Positions 1-8,200 of a stretch of DNA of 9,528 nt are shown here, one piece after another (positions within the stretch are counted from its first letter, which is position 1; every line of letters starts with the position of its first letter). Location: contig JAJZVE010000097.1 in assembly GCA_021845835.1 (NCBI GenBank), forward strand, positions 1,557 to 11,084, read 5' to 3'. The notes under the pieces are model-generated. The model was given only the letters and a program-made list of their open reading frames with translations, did no database searches and had not been told where the DNA came from. The position numbers and the translations under genes are program-made. This stretch comes from Pseudomonadota bacterium. Lineage in GTDB: Bacteria > Pseudomonadota > Alphaproteobacteria > Acetobacterales > Acetobacteraceae.

Positions 1-1
1 G

Positions 2-541
2 TTCAGCCACCAGAAGGACTACACGCCCGTCTGCACCACGGAGCTTGCCGAGGTGGCGCGGCTGAAGCCGGAATGGGACAAGCGCCACGTCAAGCCGATC
101 GGGCTGTCGGTCGATTCCGCCGACAGCCACAAGGCCTGGGAGAAGGACATCGAGGAAACCCAGGGCCAGGCGCTGAACTTCCCGGTCCTCGCCGACGCCG
201 ACCGCAAGGTGTCCGACCTCTACGGCATGGTGCATCCCGCGGCCGATCCGTCGGTGACCGTGCGCAGCGTGTTCGTGATCGACCCGAACAGGAAGATCCG
301 CCTGATGATCACCTACCCGCCGAGCACCGGGCGGAATTTCGACGAGATCCTGCGCGTCATCGACAGCCTGCAACTGACCGACGCGCACAAGGTCGCGACT
401 CCGGTGAACTGGACCGACGGGCAGCCGGTCATCATCGCGCCGAGCCTGTCGGACGAGGAGGCGAAGCAACGCTTCCCGCAGGGCTGGAAGGCGCTCAGGC
501 CCTATCTGCGCATGGTGGAGCAGCCGAAGCTGCCGCGCTGA
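2..541 (+). CDS. 1-Cys peroxiredoxin (Prx6-type AhpC/TSA family), 3' part only
   Basis: This gene enters the window already open; the first visible codon is in frame at base 2 and the stop is TGA at 539-541, leaving 179 visible residues. The peroxidatic motif TPVCTTE lies about 10 residues in, and its cysteine is the only one in the visible protein, as expected for the 1-Cys (Prx6) subfamily, which reduces H2O2 and organic peroxides in the cytoplasm. The downstream segments RSVFVIDPNRKIRL, TYPPSTGRN and VATPVNWTDGQPVII are typical of the long C-terminal dimerisation arm of Prx6 enzymes. Family members are usually about 210-225 residues, so roughly 35-45 N-terminal residues are missing upstream. 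The GTG at base 53 is internal, because the catalytic motif precedes it. The gene converges on the small exported-protein gene, with a hairpin between them. The family assignment is secure; the physiological reductant cannot be inferred. Confidence 0.95.
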   Translation, partial: FSHQKDYTPVCTTELAEVARLKPEWDKRHVKPIGLSVDSADSHKAWEKDIEETQGQALNFPVLADADRKVSDLYGMVHPAADPSVTVRSVFVIDPNRKIRLMITYPPSTGRNFDEILRVIDSLQLTDAHKVATPVNWTDGQPVIIAPSLSDEEAKQRFPQGWKALRPYLRMVEQPKLPR

Positions 542-550
542 ACGTCATCC

Positions 551-577
551 GGCGCGCGGCGGGAGATGCCGCGCGCC
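551..577. terminator. Convergent-gene hairpin, probable bidirectional terminator
   Basis: A perfect 10-bp inverted repeat (GGCGCGCGGC at 551-560, GCCGCGCGCC at 568-577) encloses a 7-nt loop. It starts 10 nt after the peroxiredoxin stop and lies 18 nt beyond the stop of the opposing gene. The position between two converging genes and the perfect stem support a shared terminator. Neither side has a clear T-run, so it may act as an RNA 3'-end stabiliser or with Rho rather than as a classic intrinsic terminator. Confidence 0.6.
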
Positions 578-595
578 GCTTGGCTCAGGCCGCTG

Positions 596-970
596 CTATT
601 GCGCCGGATTGGTGCCACTGGCGGCGGCCGGGCCGGGAATTTCGGCGCTCGCGTGCGTCATCGCACCGCTGAGATAGATCTCAGCCTGCCGCCAATGCTG
701 CTGCTGGATCGCCTCGCGCGCGCCGCCGATCTGGTCATAGATGGTCGGCTCGCCCACGTCGCGCGTGCTGCGCGCCTCGTTGGGGGCCTGGGTTTGTACC
801 AGCTCGTTCTCGGCGTTGTTCACGGCCATCAGGGCCCGGTTCGGGTGATGCTGTCGTACTTCCTGCTGGGCCTGCTTGAGGTAGTCTTCGGGCGTCATCG
901 CCTGGGCGAACGCCGCCCCTGTCACCGCCAGCCCCAGCATGGCCGCCGAGGCAAACAGCGCCTTGCGCAT
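596..970 (-). CDS. Small exported protein of unknown function
   Basis: The 124-residue product begins MRKALFASAAMLGLAVTGAAFA, a classical Sec signal peptide (KR-type n-region, hydrophobic core, AFA cleavage site before Gln23), so the mature protein of about 102 residues should be periplasmic. The start ATG (970-968) is supported by an AGGAGA ribosome-binding site (982-977 on the minus strand) six bases upstream. The mature part looks mainly alpha-helical and Gln/Ala-rich (PEDYLKQAQQEV, GGAREAIQQQHWRQAEIYLS) with a Pro/Ala/Ser tail, and it has no cysteine. The two helical stretches could be TPR-like, but I cannot recognise a family. It stands alone on this strand, converging on the peroxiredoxin gene. 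Codon bias, signal peptide and ribosome site make it a convincing gene; its function is unknown. Confidence 0.85.
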   Translation of the reverse strand: MRKALFASAAMLGLAVTGAAFAQAMTPEDYLKQAQQEVRQHHPNRALMAVNNAENELVQTQAPNEARSTRDVGEPTIYDQIGGAREAIQQQHWRQAEIYLSGAMTHASAEIPGPAAASGTNPAQ

Positions 971-1028
971 GTGCCGTCTCCTGTTGTCGGGTCGCGTTCC
1001 GGGATCGGACCGCGAAGCAACCGCCAGC

Positions 1029-1092
1029 GCCGGCGCCGCGCCGGCACGTGATTGCTGAACACAGAAGCGCGCCGGAACTGTTGCGGTTCCGG
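1029..1092. repeat. Two short perfect inverted repeats upstream of the exported-protein gene
   Basis: Two hairpins lie in the gap between the exported-protein gene and the monooxygenase remnant. The first is GCCGGCG / CGCCGGC with a 3-nt loop (1029-1045). The second is CCGGAAC / GTTCCGG with a 7-nt loop (1072-1092). The second lies just downstream of the remnant on the minus strand and could be its old terminator. The first would fall in the leader or promoter region of the exported-protein gene. In DNA this GC-rich the first could arise by chance; the second, with A/T in its stem, is more persuasive. I see no clear sigma-70 promoter here. Confidence 0.35.
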
Positions 1093-1144
1093 GCGGCGCA
1101 CATGAACTTTGTTACAGAATAGAGGCGCTGGTCGCCAAGTAAAA

Positions 1145-1400
1145 AAGGTGCCGATCAGGTCCTGCGCCTCGAACTCGAATCCGGCCACGATCACCTGGGC
1201 GCCGACTTCGCCGAAGCTGACGTGCTGGCCCCCAGCACCCGCCAGTCGCGGAAATGCGCCATGCGCAGGCACGAAAACGTGTAGATGCTGACCCATTCCA
1301 GCTCGAACGGGACATCCTTGCCCGGCAACGCGCGCATGCGCGGGATCACCCGCTCCGGCGAGCGGACGCAGTTGAATGCGAGCCTTTGATAGCCGGCGTC
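1145..1400 (-). pseudogene. Frame-broken fragment of an FAD-dependent aromatic monooxygenase
   Basis: On the minus strand, one frame from about 1400 to 1240 reads SPERVIPRMRALPGKDV, then FELEWVSIYTFSC and RMAHFRDWRVLGA. This matches the region just before the second FAD-binding motif of PF01494 flavoprotein hydroxylases (MhpA/PheA-like), which normally runs on as GRVLFAGDSAHQVSPFGARGAN. Here the frame shifts around 1227-1240: the next frame continues with HVSFGEVGAQ, recalling the H-V-S-P-F-G-x-x-G-A motif but with residues lost, and the original frame stops at 1191. The Gly-Asp of the FAD motif is missing. Only some 80 of about 500 family residues remain; neither the N-terminal GxGxxG fold nor the C-terminal domain is present. 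The ATG at 1403 has no proper ribosome-binding site. I judge it a decayed remnant. The family assignment rests on motif recall and the boundaries are approximate. Confidence 0.6.
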
Positions 1401-1427
1401 CATCCTCCCCCCGTGCCGCGCGATTGC

Positions 1428-1480
1428 GTCTCGTCTGCGACGTTCTGTTGTGGCTATATCGTCGCGTCTGCGACCATACA
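1428..1480. promoter_or_regulatory. Paired palindromic repeats, candidate operator upstream of the lactonase gene
   Basis: Two 14-bp elements, GTCTCGTCTGCGAC (1428-1441) and GTCGCGTCTGCGAC (1461-1474), agree at 13 of 14 positions and are 33 bp apart, about three helical turns. The second is a perfect 5-4-5 inverted repeat (GTCGC-GTCT-GCGAC), and its symmetry extends imperfectly to TATATCGTCGC / GCGACCATACA (1455-1480, 9 of 11 pairs). The pair lies about 100-145 bp upstream of the lactonase start, in the gap flanking the monooxygenase remnant. Spacing and dyad symmetry suit a dimeric repressor such as the TetR, GntR or MarR types. No regulator gene is visible here and no convincing -35/-10 pair accompanies it, so the role is inferred. 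Confidence 0.4.
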
Positions 1481-1560
1481 AAGGCGCCGCCGATGACCCC
1501 GCGATACGGGCATGTGAGCGGCGCCTTGCCTGGAGCAACGCTGGTCTGCCGCGCCGCCGC

Positions 1561-1566
1561 AGGAGG
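1561..1566 (+). promoter_or_regulatory. Ribosome-binding site that fixes the lactonase start
   Basis: A perfect AGGAGG lies six bases before the ATG at 1573. It selects this start over the in-frame upstream GTG at 1450, whose extension (rich in Arg, unlike any signal peptide) overlaps the repeat-bearing non-coding region. Confidence 0.85.
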
Positions 1567-1572
1567 AATCCC

Positions 1573-2766
1573 ATGACGCACCGCTTGCCGCCGTCCGCCC
1601 TGCCCGGGCGTCGCCGCATGCTGGCCGGCAGCGGTGCCGCCGCGCTGATGCTGCTCACGGCACGGCGCGGCCGCGCGCAGCCGGGCGAGCATCTCGCCTA
1701 CGTCGGCAGCTACACGCCGGAGGGCAAGGGCATCACGCTGTGGCGTGCCAACACCGGCAATGGCGTGATGACGCTGCTGAACACGTTCGCGACCGAGAAC
1801 CCGTCCTGGATCGCGCTGGATGCGCAAAGCCGCGTGCTGTACGCGGTGAACGAGAACGAACCCGAAGGCGGTGTCACCGCTTTCGCGGTGGATCGCAGCA
1901 GCGGCGCGCTGCGGCAGATCAACGCCGTCAGCTCCAGGGGCAAGTGGCCGTGCCATCTGTCCGTGCATCCGTCGGGCAAGTTCGTGCTGGTCGCGAACTA
2001 TGGCACCGGCACGGTGGCGGTGCTGCCCATCGCGGAAAACGGGGCGCTCGGCGAAGCGAGCGACGTGCAGGGCGATCCCGGCCCGCTCAATCCCGCGCAG
2101 GCCGCCGACAGCCCGCCCGGCCAGACCGCGCCGAGCGACCATGCCGGCCCGCACATGCACATGGTCGAATCCGACCCGCAGGGCCGCTTCATCATCGTCA
2201 ACGACGCCGGCCGCGACCGCATCCTGCGCTACACGCTCGATCTCGCCACCGGCAAGCTCGCGCCCGCAGCGGTGCCGCCGGTCGCGACCGAGCCGGGATC
2301 AGCGCCGCGGCATTTCGTGTTCCACCCGAACGGCCGCATCCTGTACGACCTGCAGGAGCAGGACGGCATGGTGACGGCGTACGATTACGATCCCGAGACG
2401 GCGGGGCTGAAGGAGAAGCAGACCCTTGCCGTGCTGCCGCCGGGTTTTGCCGGCAGCTTCCTGGCGTCCGAACTGGCGATCTCGCCGGACGGGCATTTCC
2501 TGTACGCCGCGGTGCGGCTGCATGACGCCATTTCCATACTGTCGGTCGCCGAGGACGGCCGGCTGACGCGCATCGGCGAGGCGTGGACGCGCGCCGACTA
2601 TCCGCGCAGCTTCACCATCGCGCCCGACGGCAACATGGTGTTCGCCTGCAACCAGCGCGGCAACGCGATCACCGCGTTCCGCGTCAACCGCATGCAGGGG
2701 GCGCTGGATTTCGTCGGCCAGTACGCGGCGGTCGGCAGCCCGGCCTGCATGGTGTTCCTGGGGTAA
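1573..2766 (+). CDS. Exported beta-propeller lactonase, 6-phosphogluconolactonase (YbhE/PF10282) family
   Basis: The 397-residue protein begins at an ATG with a perfect AGGAGG site. Residues 1-36 form a twin-arginine-like signal: RRR at 13-15, a hydrophobic stretch 16-30 and likely cleavage at GRA-Q35/36. The remainder is a seven-bladed propeller of the cytosolic YbhE-type lactonase family. It opens with AYVGSYTPEGKGITLW (42-57) and shows repeated blades built on H/D-P-x-G-x-F/I: LSVHPSGKFVLVANYGTG (about 129-146), MVESDPQGRFIIVND (197-211), FVFHPNGRILY (248-258), LAISPDGHFLYAA (301-313) and FTIAPDGNMVFACN (347-360). Family members hydrolyse sugar lactones such as 6-phosphogluconolactone, or cyclise muconates. 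An exported copy would more plausibly act in the periplasm on unphosphorylated aldonolactones made by membrane sugar dehydrogenases; that is inference. It is transcribed alone and converges on glcB. Confidence 0.9.
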   Translation: MTHRLPPSALPGRRRMLAGSGAAALMLLTARRGRAQPGEHLAYVGSYTPEGKGITLWRANTGNGVMTLLNTFATENPSWIALDAQSRVLYAVNENEPEGGVTAFAVDRSSGALRQINAVSSRGKWPCHLSVHPSGKFVLVANYGTGTVAVLPIAENGALGEASDVQGDPGPLNPAQAADSPPGQTAPSDHAGPHMHMVESDPQGRFIIVNDAGRDRILRYTLDLATGKLAPAAVPPVATEPGSAPRHFVFHPNGRILYDLQEQDGMVTAYDYDPETAGLKEKQTLAVLPPGFAGSFLASELAISPDGHFLYAAVRLHDAISILSVAEDGRLTRIGEAWTRADYPRSFTIAPDGNMVFACNQRGNAITAFRVNRMQGALDFVGQYAAVGSPACMVFLG

Positions 2767-2777
2767 ACGAGACGGAA

Positions 2778-2848
2778 GGCGGCATCTGCCACGGACGGCA
2801 CGGATCAGCCGCCGGGGGATCCGGCGCACGGCCCGACCGTTCGCGGTC
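2778..2848 (+). terminator. Weak hairpins just after the lactonase gene
   Basis: Starting 12 bases past the lactonase stop, GGCGGC (2778-2783) pairs with GCCGCC (2808-2813), with an inner TGCC/GGCA stem (2787-2790 and 2797-2800). A second hairpin, GACCG-TTCG-CGGTC (2835-2848), has a TTCG tetraloop. Neither is followed by a T-run. They may end or stabilise the lactonase transcript; support is positional only. The rest of 2767-3016 holds no convincing gene. Confidence 0.3.
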
Positions 2849-2945
2849 ATCGGCGCGCATTTCCGGCCACGCCGCCATTTGTTTCACAGGTTCGTGCGCG
2901 GCGTCGGCCCCGACTTCCGGCTTCGCGACCGGCCGGACCGCCATC

Positions 2946-2985
2946 CGTCCGAGCCGGTCGGGTCGCTGGTGGTCTGGCTCGGACG
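2946..2985. terminator. 10-bp inverted repeat downstream of glcB, candidate terminator
   Basis: CGTCCGAGCC (2946-2955) and GGCTCGGACG (2976-2985) form a perfect 10-bp inverted repeat around a 20-nt loop. The stem can be lengthened inward by one G-T and one G-C pair. It begins about 30 bases beyond the glcB stop on the minus strand and could also serve the lactonase transcript from the other side. There is no T-run. A smaller GGCGGC / GCCGCC hairpin with a 3-nt loop (2998-3012) sits between it and the glcB stop. Confidence 0.4.
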
Positions 2986-3016
2986 CTGAGGCACGGCGGC
3001 GGCGCAGCCGCCCCGG

Positions 3017-5173
3017 TCACGTCGCCGCCTTCGCCTCGCGCCGGCGCTGGTGCAGGACGAACTCGGTGTAGCCGTTGGGCTGCGCGCGGCCCTTGAACAC
3101 CAGATCGCACGCCGCCCTGAACGCCGGCCCGTCATAGCCGGGGGCCATCGGCGTATAGAGCGGGTCGGCCTCGTTCTGCCGGTCCACCACCGTCGCCATG
3201 CGCCGCAGCGTCGCCATCACCTGCGCTTCCGTCGTCACGCCCTGCAGCAGCCAGTTGGCGATGTGCTGGCTGGAGATGCGCAAGGTCGCGCGATCCTCCA
3301 TCAGCGCGACATCGTGGATGTCGGGCACCTTGGAGCAGCCGATGCCCTGGTCGATCCAGCGCACCACGTAGCCGAGGATGCTCTGCGCGTTGTTGTCCAG
3401 CTCCTGCTGCACTTCTTCGGCCGACCAGTTCACGCCGGTGGCGAGCGGGATGGTCAGGATGTCCTCGCGCTTCGCAGGCTGGCGCGTCGCGAGTTCGGCC
3501 TGCCGCGCCACGACATCGACCTCGTGGTAGTGCAGCGCGTGCAGCGTCGCCGCGGTCGGCGAGGGCACCCAGGCGGTGTTGGCGCCGGCGCGCGGATGGC
3601 CGACCTTCTGTGCCAGCATCTCCGCCATCGCGTCCGGCGCCGCCCACATGCCCTTGCCGATCTGCGCCCGCCCGCGCAGCCCGCAGGCGAGGCCGACATC
3701 GACGTTGCTGTTCTCGTACGCCGCGATCCACTTGCTGTTCTTCATGTCGTTCTTGCGGATCATCGGTCCGGCCTCGATCGAGGTGTGGATCTCGTCGCCG
3801 GTGCGGTCGAGGAAGCCGGTGTTGATGAACGCCACGCGCTCGCGCGCCGCGTGGATGCAGGCGGCGAGATTGACGCTGGTGCGCCGTTCCTCGTCCATGA
3901 TGCCCATCTTCAGCGTGTTGCGCGGCAGATGCAGCATCTCCTCCACGGCCGTGAACAGGTCGCAGGCATAGGCGACCTCCTCCGGCCCGTGCATCTTCGG
4001 CTTGACGATATAGACCGAGCCGGTGCGGCTGTTGCGCCGGACCGTCAGGTCGTGCATCGCGATCAGCGAGGTGACGGCGGCATCCAGAATGGTCTCCGGC
4101 GTCTCGTGGCCGTCGGCGTCGCGCACCGCGTCGGTGTACATGTGGTGGCCGACATTGCGCACCAGCATCAGGCTGCGGCCGGGCAGCGTCAGCGTGCCGC
4201 CGTCGGGGGCGGTGTAGCTGCGGTCCGGGTGCAGCCGCCGCTCGACGGTGCGGTCGCCTTTCGGGAAGGTGGCGCTGAGCGTATTCTGCATCAGGCCGAG
4301 CCAGTTGCGGTACACCTCCACCTTGTCGTCGGCATCGACGGCGGCGACGCTGTCCTCGCAATCCATGATGGTGGTGATGGCCGATTCGATCACCACGTCG
4401 GCGAGGCCGGCGGGATCGGTGCGGCCGATCGGATGCGCGCGGTCGAAGTGAAGCTCGACATGCAGCCCGTGGTGGCGCAGCAGCACGACCGACGGCGACG
4501 CCGCCGCGCCCTGGTAGCCGGCGAACTGCGACGGATCGGCGAGTGCCACCGTGCCGGCGCTGCCGTGCGTGACAACCAGCCGGCCGCCGGCCACGGCATA
4601 CTGCGTCGCCTCGGCATGGCTCGCGCCGGCGAGCGGGGCGATGCGGTCGAGGAATTTGCGCGCTTCCGCGATCACGCGCGCGCCACGCACGGGGTTATAG
4701 CCGCGCCCGCGCGCGGCGCCGCCGTCCTCGGGGATCGCGTTGGTGCCGTAGAGCGCGTCGTACAGGCTGCCCCAGCGCGCGTTGCCGGCATTGAGCGCGT
4801 AACGCGCGTTGTTGACCGGCACGACCAGTTGCGGCCCGGCGATGTGCGCGATCTCGGCATCGACGTTCGCGGTGGTTACCTGGAACGGCGGCGGCGGCGG
4901 CAGCAGGTAGCCGATCCCGGCCAGGAAGGCGCGATAGGCCGCCTCGTCGATCGGCTTGCCGCGATGCGTGAGGTGCCAGGCGTCGATCTGCGCCTGCAAC
5001 TCGTTGCGCCGGACCAGCAGGGCCCGGTTGCGCGGCGCGAAGGCAGCGAGCAGCCCGGCATAGCCCTGCCAGAACTGCTCGGCGGACAGGCCGGTGCCGG
5101 GCAGCGCCTCGTCGGCGAGGAAGTCGGCGAGCCGGCGCGCGACCCGCAGCCCTGCCAGCGATGCCTGGTCCAT
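3017..5173 (-). CDS. glcB: Malate synthase G
   Basis: Malate synthase G condenses acetyl-CoA with glyoxylate to malate and CoA in the cytoplasm, serving the glyoxylate shunt and growth on glycolate or C2 compounds. The 718-residue product is close to the E. coli GlcB length (723). Numbered from the chosen start, catalytic residues fall in conserved blocks: Arg339 in LVRNVGHHM, Glu428 in [12 protein letters not shown], Asp456 in [19 protein letters not shown] and the general base Asp627 in [15 protein letters not shown]. The [11 protein letters not shown] block carries Cys613, the counterpart of the oxidation-prone E. coli Cys617. Other diagnostic stretches are [14 protein letters not shown] and [20 protein letters not shown]. 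The ATG at 5173 is preferred because GGAGG ends five bases before it; the in-frame ATG at 5185 overlaps that site and lacks its own. The Hint-protein gene lies 90 bp upstream on the same strand, but no functional link is evident. Confidence 0.97.
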   Translation of the reverse strand: MDQASLAGLRVARRLADFLADEALPGTGLSAEQFWQGYAGLLAAFAPRNRALLVRRNELQAQIDAWHLTHRGKPIDEAAYRAFLAGIGYLLPPPPPFQVTTANVDAEIAHIAGPQLVVPVNNARYALNAGNARWGSLYDALYGTNAIPEDGGAARGRGYNPVRGARVIAEARKFLDRIAPLAGASHAEATQYAVAGGRLVVTHGSAGTVALADPSQFAGYQGAAASPSVVLLRHHGLHVELHFDRAHPIGRTDPAGLADVVIESAITTIMDCEDSVAAVDADDKVEVYRNWLGLMQNTLSATFPKGDRTVERRLHPDRSYTAPDGGTLTLPGRSLMLVRNVGHHMYTDAVRDADGHETPETILDAAVTSLIAMHDLTVRRNSRTGSVYIVKPKMHGPEEVAYACDLFTAVEEMLHLPRNTLKMGIMDEERRTSVNLAACIHAARERVAFINTGFLDRTGDEIHTSIEAGPMIRKNDMKNSKWIAAYENSNVDVGLACGLRGRAQIGKGMWAAPDAMAEMLAQKVGHPRAGANTAWVPSPTAATLHALHYHEVDVVARQAELATRQPAKREDILTIPLATGVNWSAEEVQQELDNNAQSILGYVVRWIDQGIGCSKVPDIHDVALMEDRATLRISSQHIANWLLQGVTTEAQVMATLRRMATVVDRQNEADPLYTPMAPGYDGPAFRAACDLVFKGRAQPNGYTEFVLHQRRREAKAAT

Positions 5174-5178
5174 GCGAT

Positions 5179-5183
5179 CCTCC
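5179..5183 (-). promoter_or_regulatory. Ribosome-binding site that decides the glcB start
   Basis: On the minus strand GGAGG occupies 5183-5179, five bases before the ATG at 5173-5171. The alternative ATG at 5185-5183 reads into this site and has no purine-rich element upstream, so the shorter protein starting MDQASLAG is favoured. Confidence 0.75.
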
Positions 5184-5243
5184 ATAGCTTGATCGCACGG
5201 TTCTTGGTGGTCGGCCGGCGGCTTGTCGAGTCCCCCCCTTGGT

Positions 5244-5255
5244 CGCCCCGGGGCG
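5244..5255 (-). terminator. GC palindrome between the Hint-protein gene and glcB
   Basis: A perfect 12-bp palindrome, CGCCCCGGGGCG, lies eight bases past the TAG stop of the Hint-protein gene, within the 90-bp gap before glcB. A run of seven C (5232-5238) follows it on the minus-strand side as G7. The palindrome could form only a short stem with a 4-nt loop and has no T-run, so it is at most a weak terminator or pause site. I find no convincing promoter for glcB in this gap. Confidence 0.25.
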
Positions 5256-5263
5256 GATGGTGC

Positions 5264-8200
5264 CTATGCCGCCCGAGTCGCCGCCTCCAGCAGTGGCGCC
5301 GTCCAGTAGCGCGCACCGAACGCCGCCGGCGTGACCCGGAGCGTCGTGGGGCAGGGCAGGGGCGCGAGGGCGAGATGGGCGTCGCCGTCGGTCCAGCGCC
5401 AGCCCGGTTCCGGCGCGTGCCAGCCTGGCCCGAACGCATCTTCCGGCAGTGCCGCGCCGCCGAACTCGACGGCTGCCACGGCGATGCCGAGCCGCCGCCG
5501 GTCGTCGCCGAGGCCGAGCCATGCGGGGACGAAGCTGCGGCTGACCAGGCGGACCGCGGTCGTGCCGGCGGGGAGCAGCACGGCGCCGTCGTCGTCCGGG
5601 ACCAGTTTCGCCCGATCGGCCAGCACGCACAGATCAGGCCGCTCGGTGAGCGCGAAGCCGAGGGCTTCGGCCCGGTCGCGCAGCCTTGCGTGGGCGGCGG
5701 CAAGTCGCGGACCGTCCAGCACCAGGGGCGCGCAGGCCTGCTCCGTCCAGGCGGCGGCGGTCGCGAAATCGGGGTGCAGCGCGCGCACGCCGTGCGCGCC
5801 CGCGAACAGCGCGCGGTTGCCGGTGTCGAGGTAGCTTTCCGCTGGCATGCCCTCCGCGCGCAACAGCGCATGGCGGTCGAGTTCGACATGCAGGTAGGTG
5901 ACGCGAGCGGGGAACTCCTGCGTCACGCTGGCGCCGTTCAGCAGCGCCTGGGCCTGCATCAGCACGCCGTCGAGGAACACCGCATGTTCGGGCGACAGCA
6001 CGAGGTCGCGCGCCGGCATGTCGGGCGCGATGGCGTGGGCGCGGATGCGAATCGGCGCGGCGCGTTCGGGCTGCGGATGGCGCGCGAGATCGACCGTGGT
6101 GCGGCCGACCCAGCGCACCCGCCGCGCCACCCAGGCGCCATCCTGCAGCGCCAGCACGGCATCGCCCGGTTGCAGCCGTTCCACCGCCACCTCGCCGTCC
6201 GGGGTCGCGAGCCGCGTGCCGGCGGCGTAGCAGGGCGCCGCGGAGACGACGATCGCCGAGCCGGTGCCGTGGTCCGGCTGCAACTGGAACTGGTTCGATT
6301 GCAGCCCGGCGCCGACCTGCAGACTGGCGGCCGAGCCGCCATTCACGTTGAGCACGCCGGTCGTCGAATCGTAGGTGATCGTCGGCGCCATCGCGAAGGT
6401 GATGCCCGGCATGTCGATGGTGTTCGTCTGACCCGATCCGGCGGCAGGTGCGATGTCGATTGTGCCCAGGTCCGCGCTCGGGGCGCTCAGCACGAGATCC
6501 TGGCTGCCGGTGGCGAAAGCGATCGTGGTGGTCCAGGCGGCCCCCGTGTTGATGATGAGGGGCGCCGTGCTGTCGAGGACGATCGTGCCGCTGCCGCTGA
6601 TCGTCGAGGCGTCGATGGTCGAGGCGCTGGCGCCGCTTACCAGTAGCACGCCGTTGTCGGTGATGGCGCCGCCGATGTCGCCGCCGGACAGTGTCGCCGT
6701 CGCGCCGGCGTCGATGACCAGCCCATTCCCGCTGAAGCTGGTACCGATACCGACAATGAATGCCGAGCTGGAGTCGACGTTCAGGCTGCCGCCGTTCATC
6801 GCGAACGAAGCGGCCGTAGCGTGGGAGCCGCCCAACACCTGCATAGTGCCGCCGTTCACCTGCACGGTGCCGCCGACATTGAGGATGCCGCCCGTTGCCG
6901 TCGTGCCGGCAGACAGCATCAGTTGCGCGTTGCTGCCGGCGCCCCCCCCGACGGTGAGGTTGTTGGCGATCGACCAGCTCGCGTTGTCCTGGATGTCAAC
7001 GGTGCCTTGTGCTGCCGTGTTGGCCGCGATGATGGCGTTCTGGTCGCCCAGGCTGGCGTAATTCTGCAGCATCAGCGTGCCGTTCCCGCCGCTGGCGCCG
7101 CGCTGTGCCCCGCCCACCACCATGTCGCCGCCGAACGGATCGGCGGTGCTGGCGGTGCCGCTATCCGTCCAGGACGCGCTGTTGAGGGTGAGGCTGCCAC
7201 TGGCCGTGCCGAAGCCACCGATGCCGGTATAGTTCGCCGTGACGTGGGCGCCGCCGGTCGCCTCCACCGTGTCGCCGTCGCTGGCCAGCCCGATCAGCAC
7301 GCTGCCGGCGCTCGCGTCCAGCGTGCCGCCGTTCAGCGTCGCGTCGCCCGCAAGATTCGCGGCCAGCGCGCCGGCGCCGGCGATCGTGCTGCCGCCGGTG
7401 AGCGTCATCTGCGCGGCGCTTGCCATCGTCAGCGTGCCGCCGTTGATGAGCTGGTTGAACACCTTGGCGGTGACGGTCGCGCCGGACTGCACCGCGAAGG
7501 TGCCGACCGTGTCGAAGATGGCGGTTGCGACATTGAACGTGCCGGACACCGCCAGCGTGCCGTTCGGCGCCAGCATCAGCAACGCATGCGCCGACTCGTT
7601 GGTCGCCGTCACCGCGAACGTGTGGTTGAGATCGCCGATGACGACGTTGCTGGTGCCGGTGGGCGCGACCCCGGTGCTCCAGGCGGTGCCGGTGCTCCAG
7701 TCGCCGGTGGCGCCGTTCAGCCAGTCGGCATTGGCGAGCGTGGTGGTCAGCAGCACATGGCCGCCGGGATCGGCGGTGGCCAAAAAGCTGCCGCTGGTGA
7801 AGCCTTCGTCGAGCAGCGGCAGCACGACGGTATTGGTGCCGTCGGTCAGCGTCGTGAGGTTGCCGTTGACGATGATCGGCTGCAGCGTGGCGTCGTTCAG
7901 CGCCGTGAGGTCGATGGTGTCGCCGGCCTGGAACCCCAGCATGGCGCCGCCGACCGTGCCGGTCTGCTGCAGCACCAGCGTGCCGGTGCCGTCGATGAAG
8001 GCGATGCTCTCGCCGCGCGATGCAACCGACTGCAACGTCATCACGCCGCCGCCGCCGACCACGAACAGGCCGTTGCCGACGGCGGGCGCCGCCACGTCCA
8101 CGGTGCCGCCATAGACGATGACACCGCCGTCCATCGCCAACGTACCGCCGGCGGACGCGGCGATGGTCGCGCTGCCGCCCGCGAGCGCGAACAGCGGGTT

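Noticed and set aside
922..2160. A 412-codon minus-strand open frame
   Set aside because: It runs antisense through the lactonase gene and across the exported-protein start. Only its part near 1150-1240 is meaningful, as the second frame of the monooxygenase remnant.
5171..5185. ATG at 5185 as the glcB start
   Set aside because: It overlaps the GGAGG that serves the ATG at 5173 and has no ribosome site of its own.
5232..5238. Seven-C run between the Hint gene and glcB
   Set aside because: It is short and non-coding, at no set distance from a recognised promoter, so there is no ground to propose a switch.
5264..6232. Polymorphic toxin with a Hint pre-toxin domain
   Set aside because: Toxin systems have variable C-terminal toxin domains followed by small immunity genes. 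Here the post-Hint region is conserved between paralogues and no immunity-like gene follows; the next gene is glcB.
3050..6646. A 1198-codon open frame on the plus strand, the longest in the window
   Set aside because: It lies antisense to glcB and the Hint gene, is dominated by Arg, His, Gly and Ala, has no domain or ribosome site, and is explained by G/C third-position bias of the real genes opposite.
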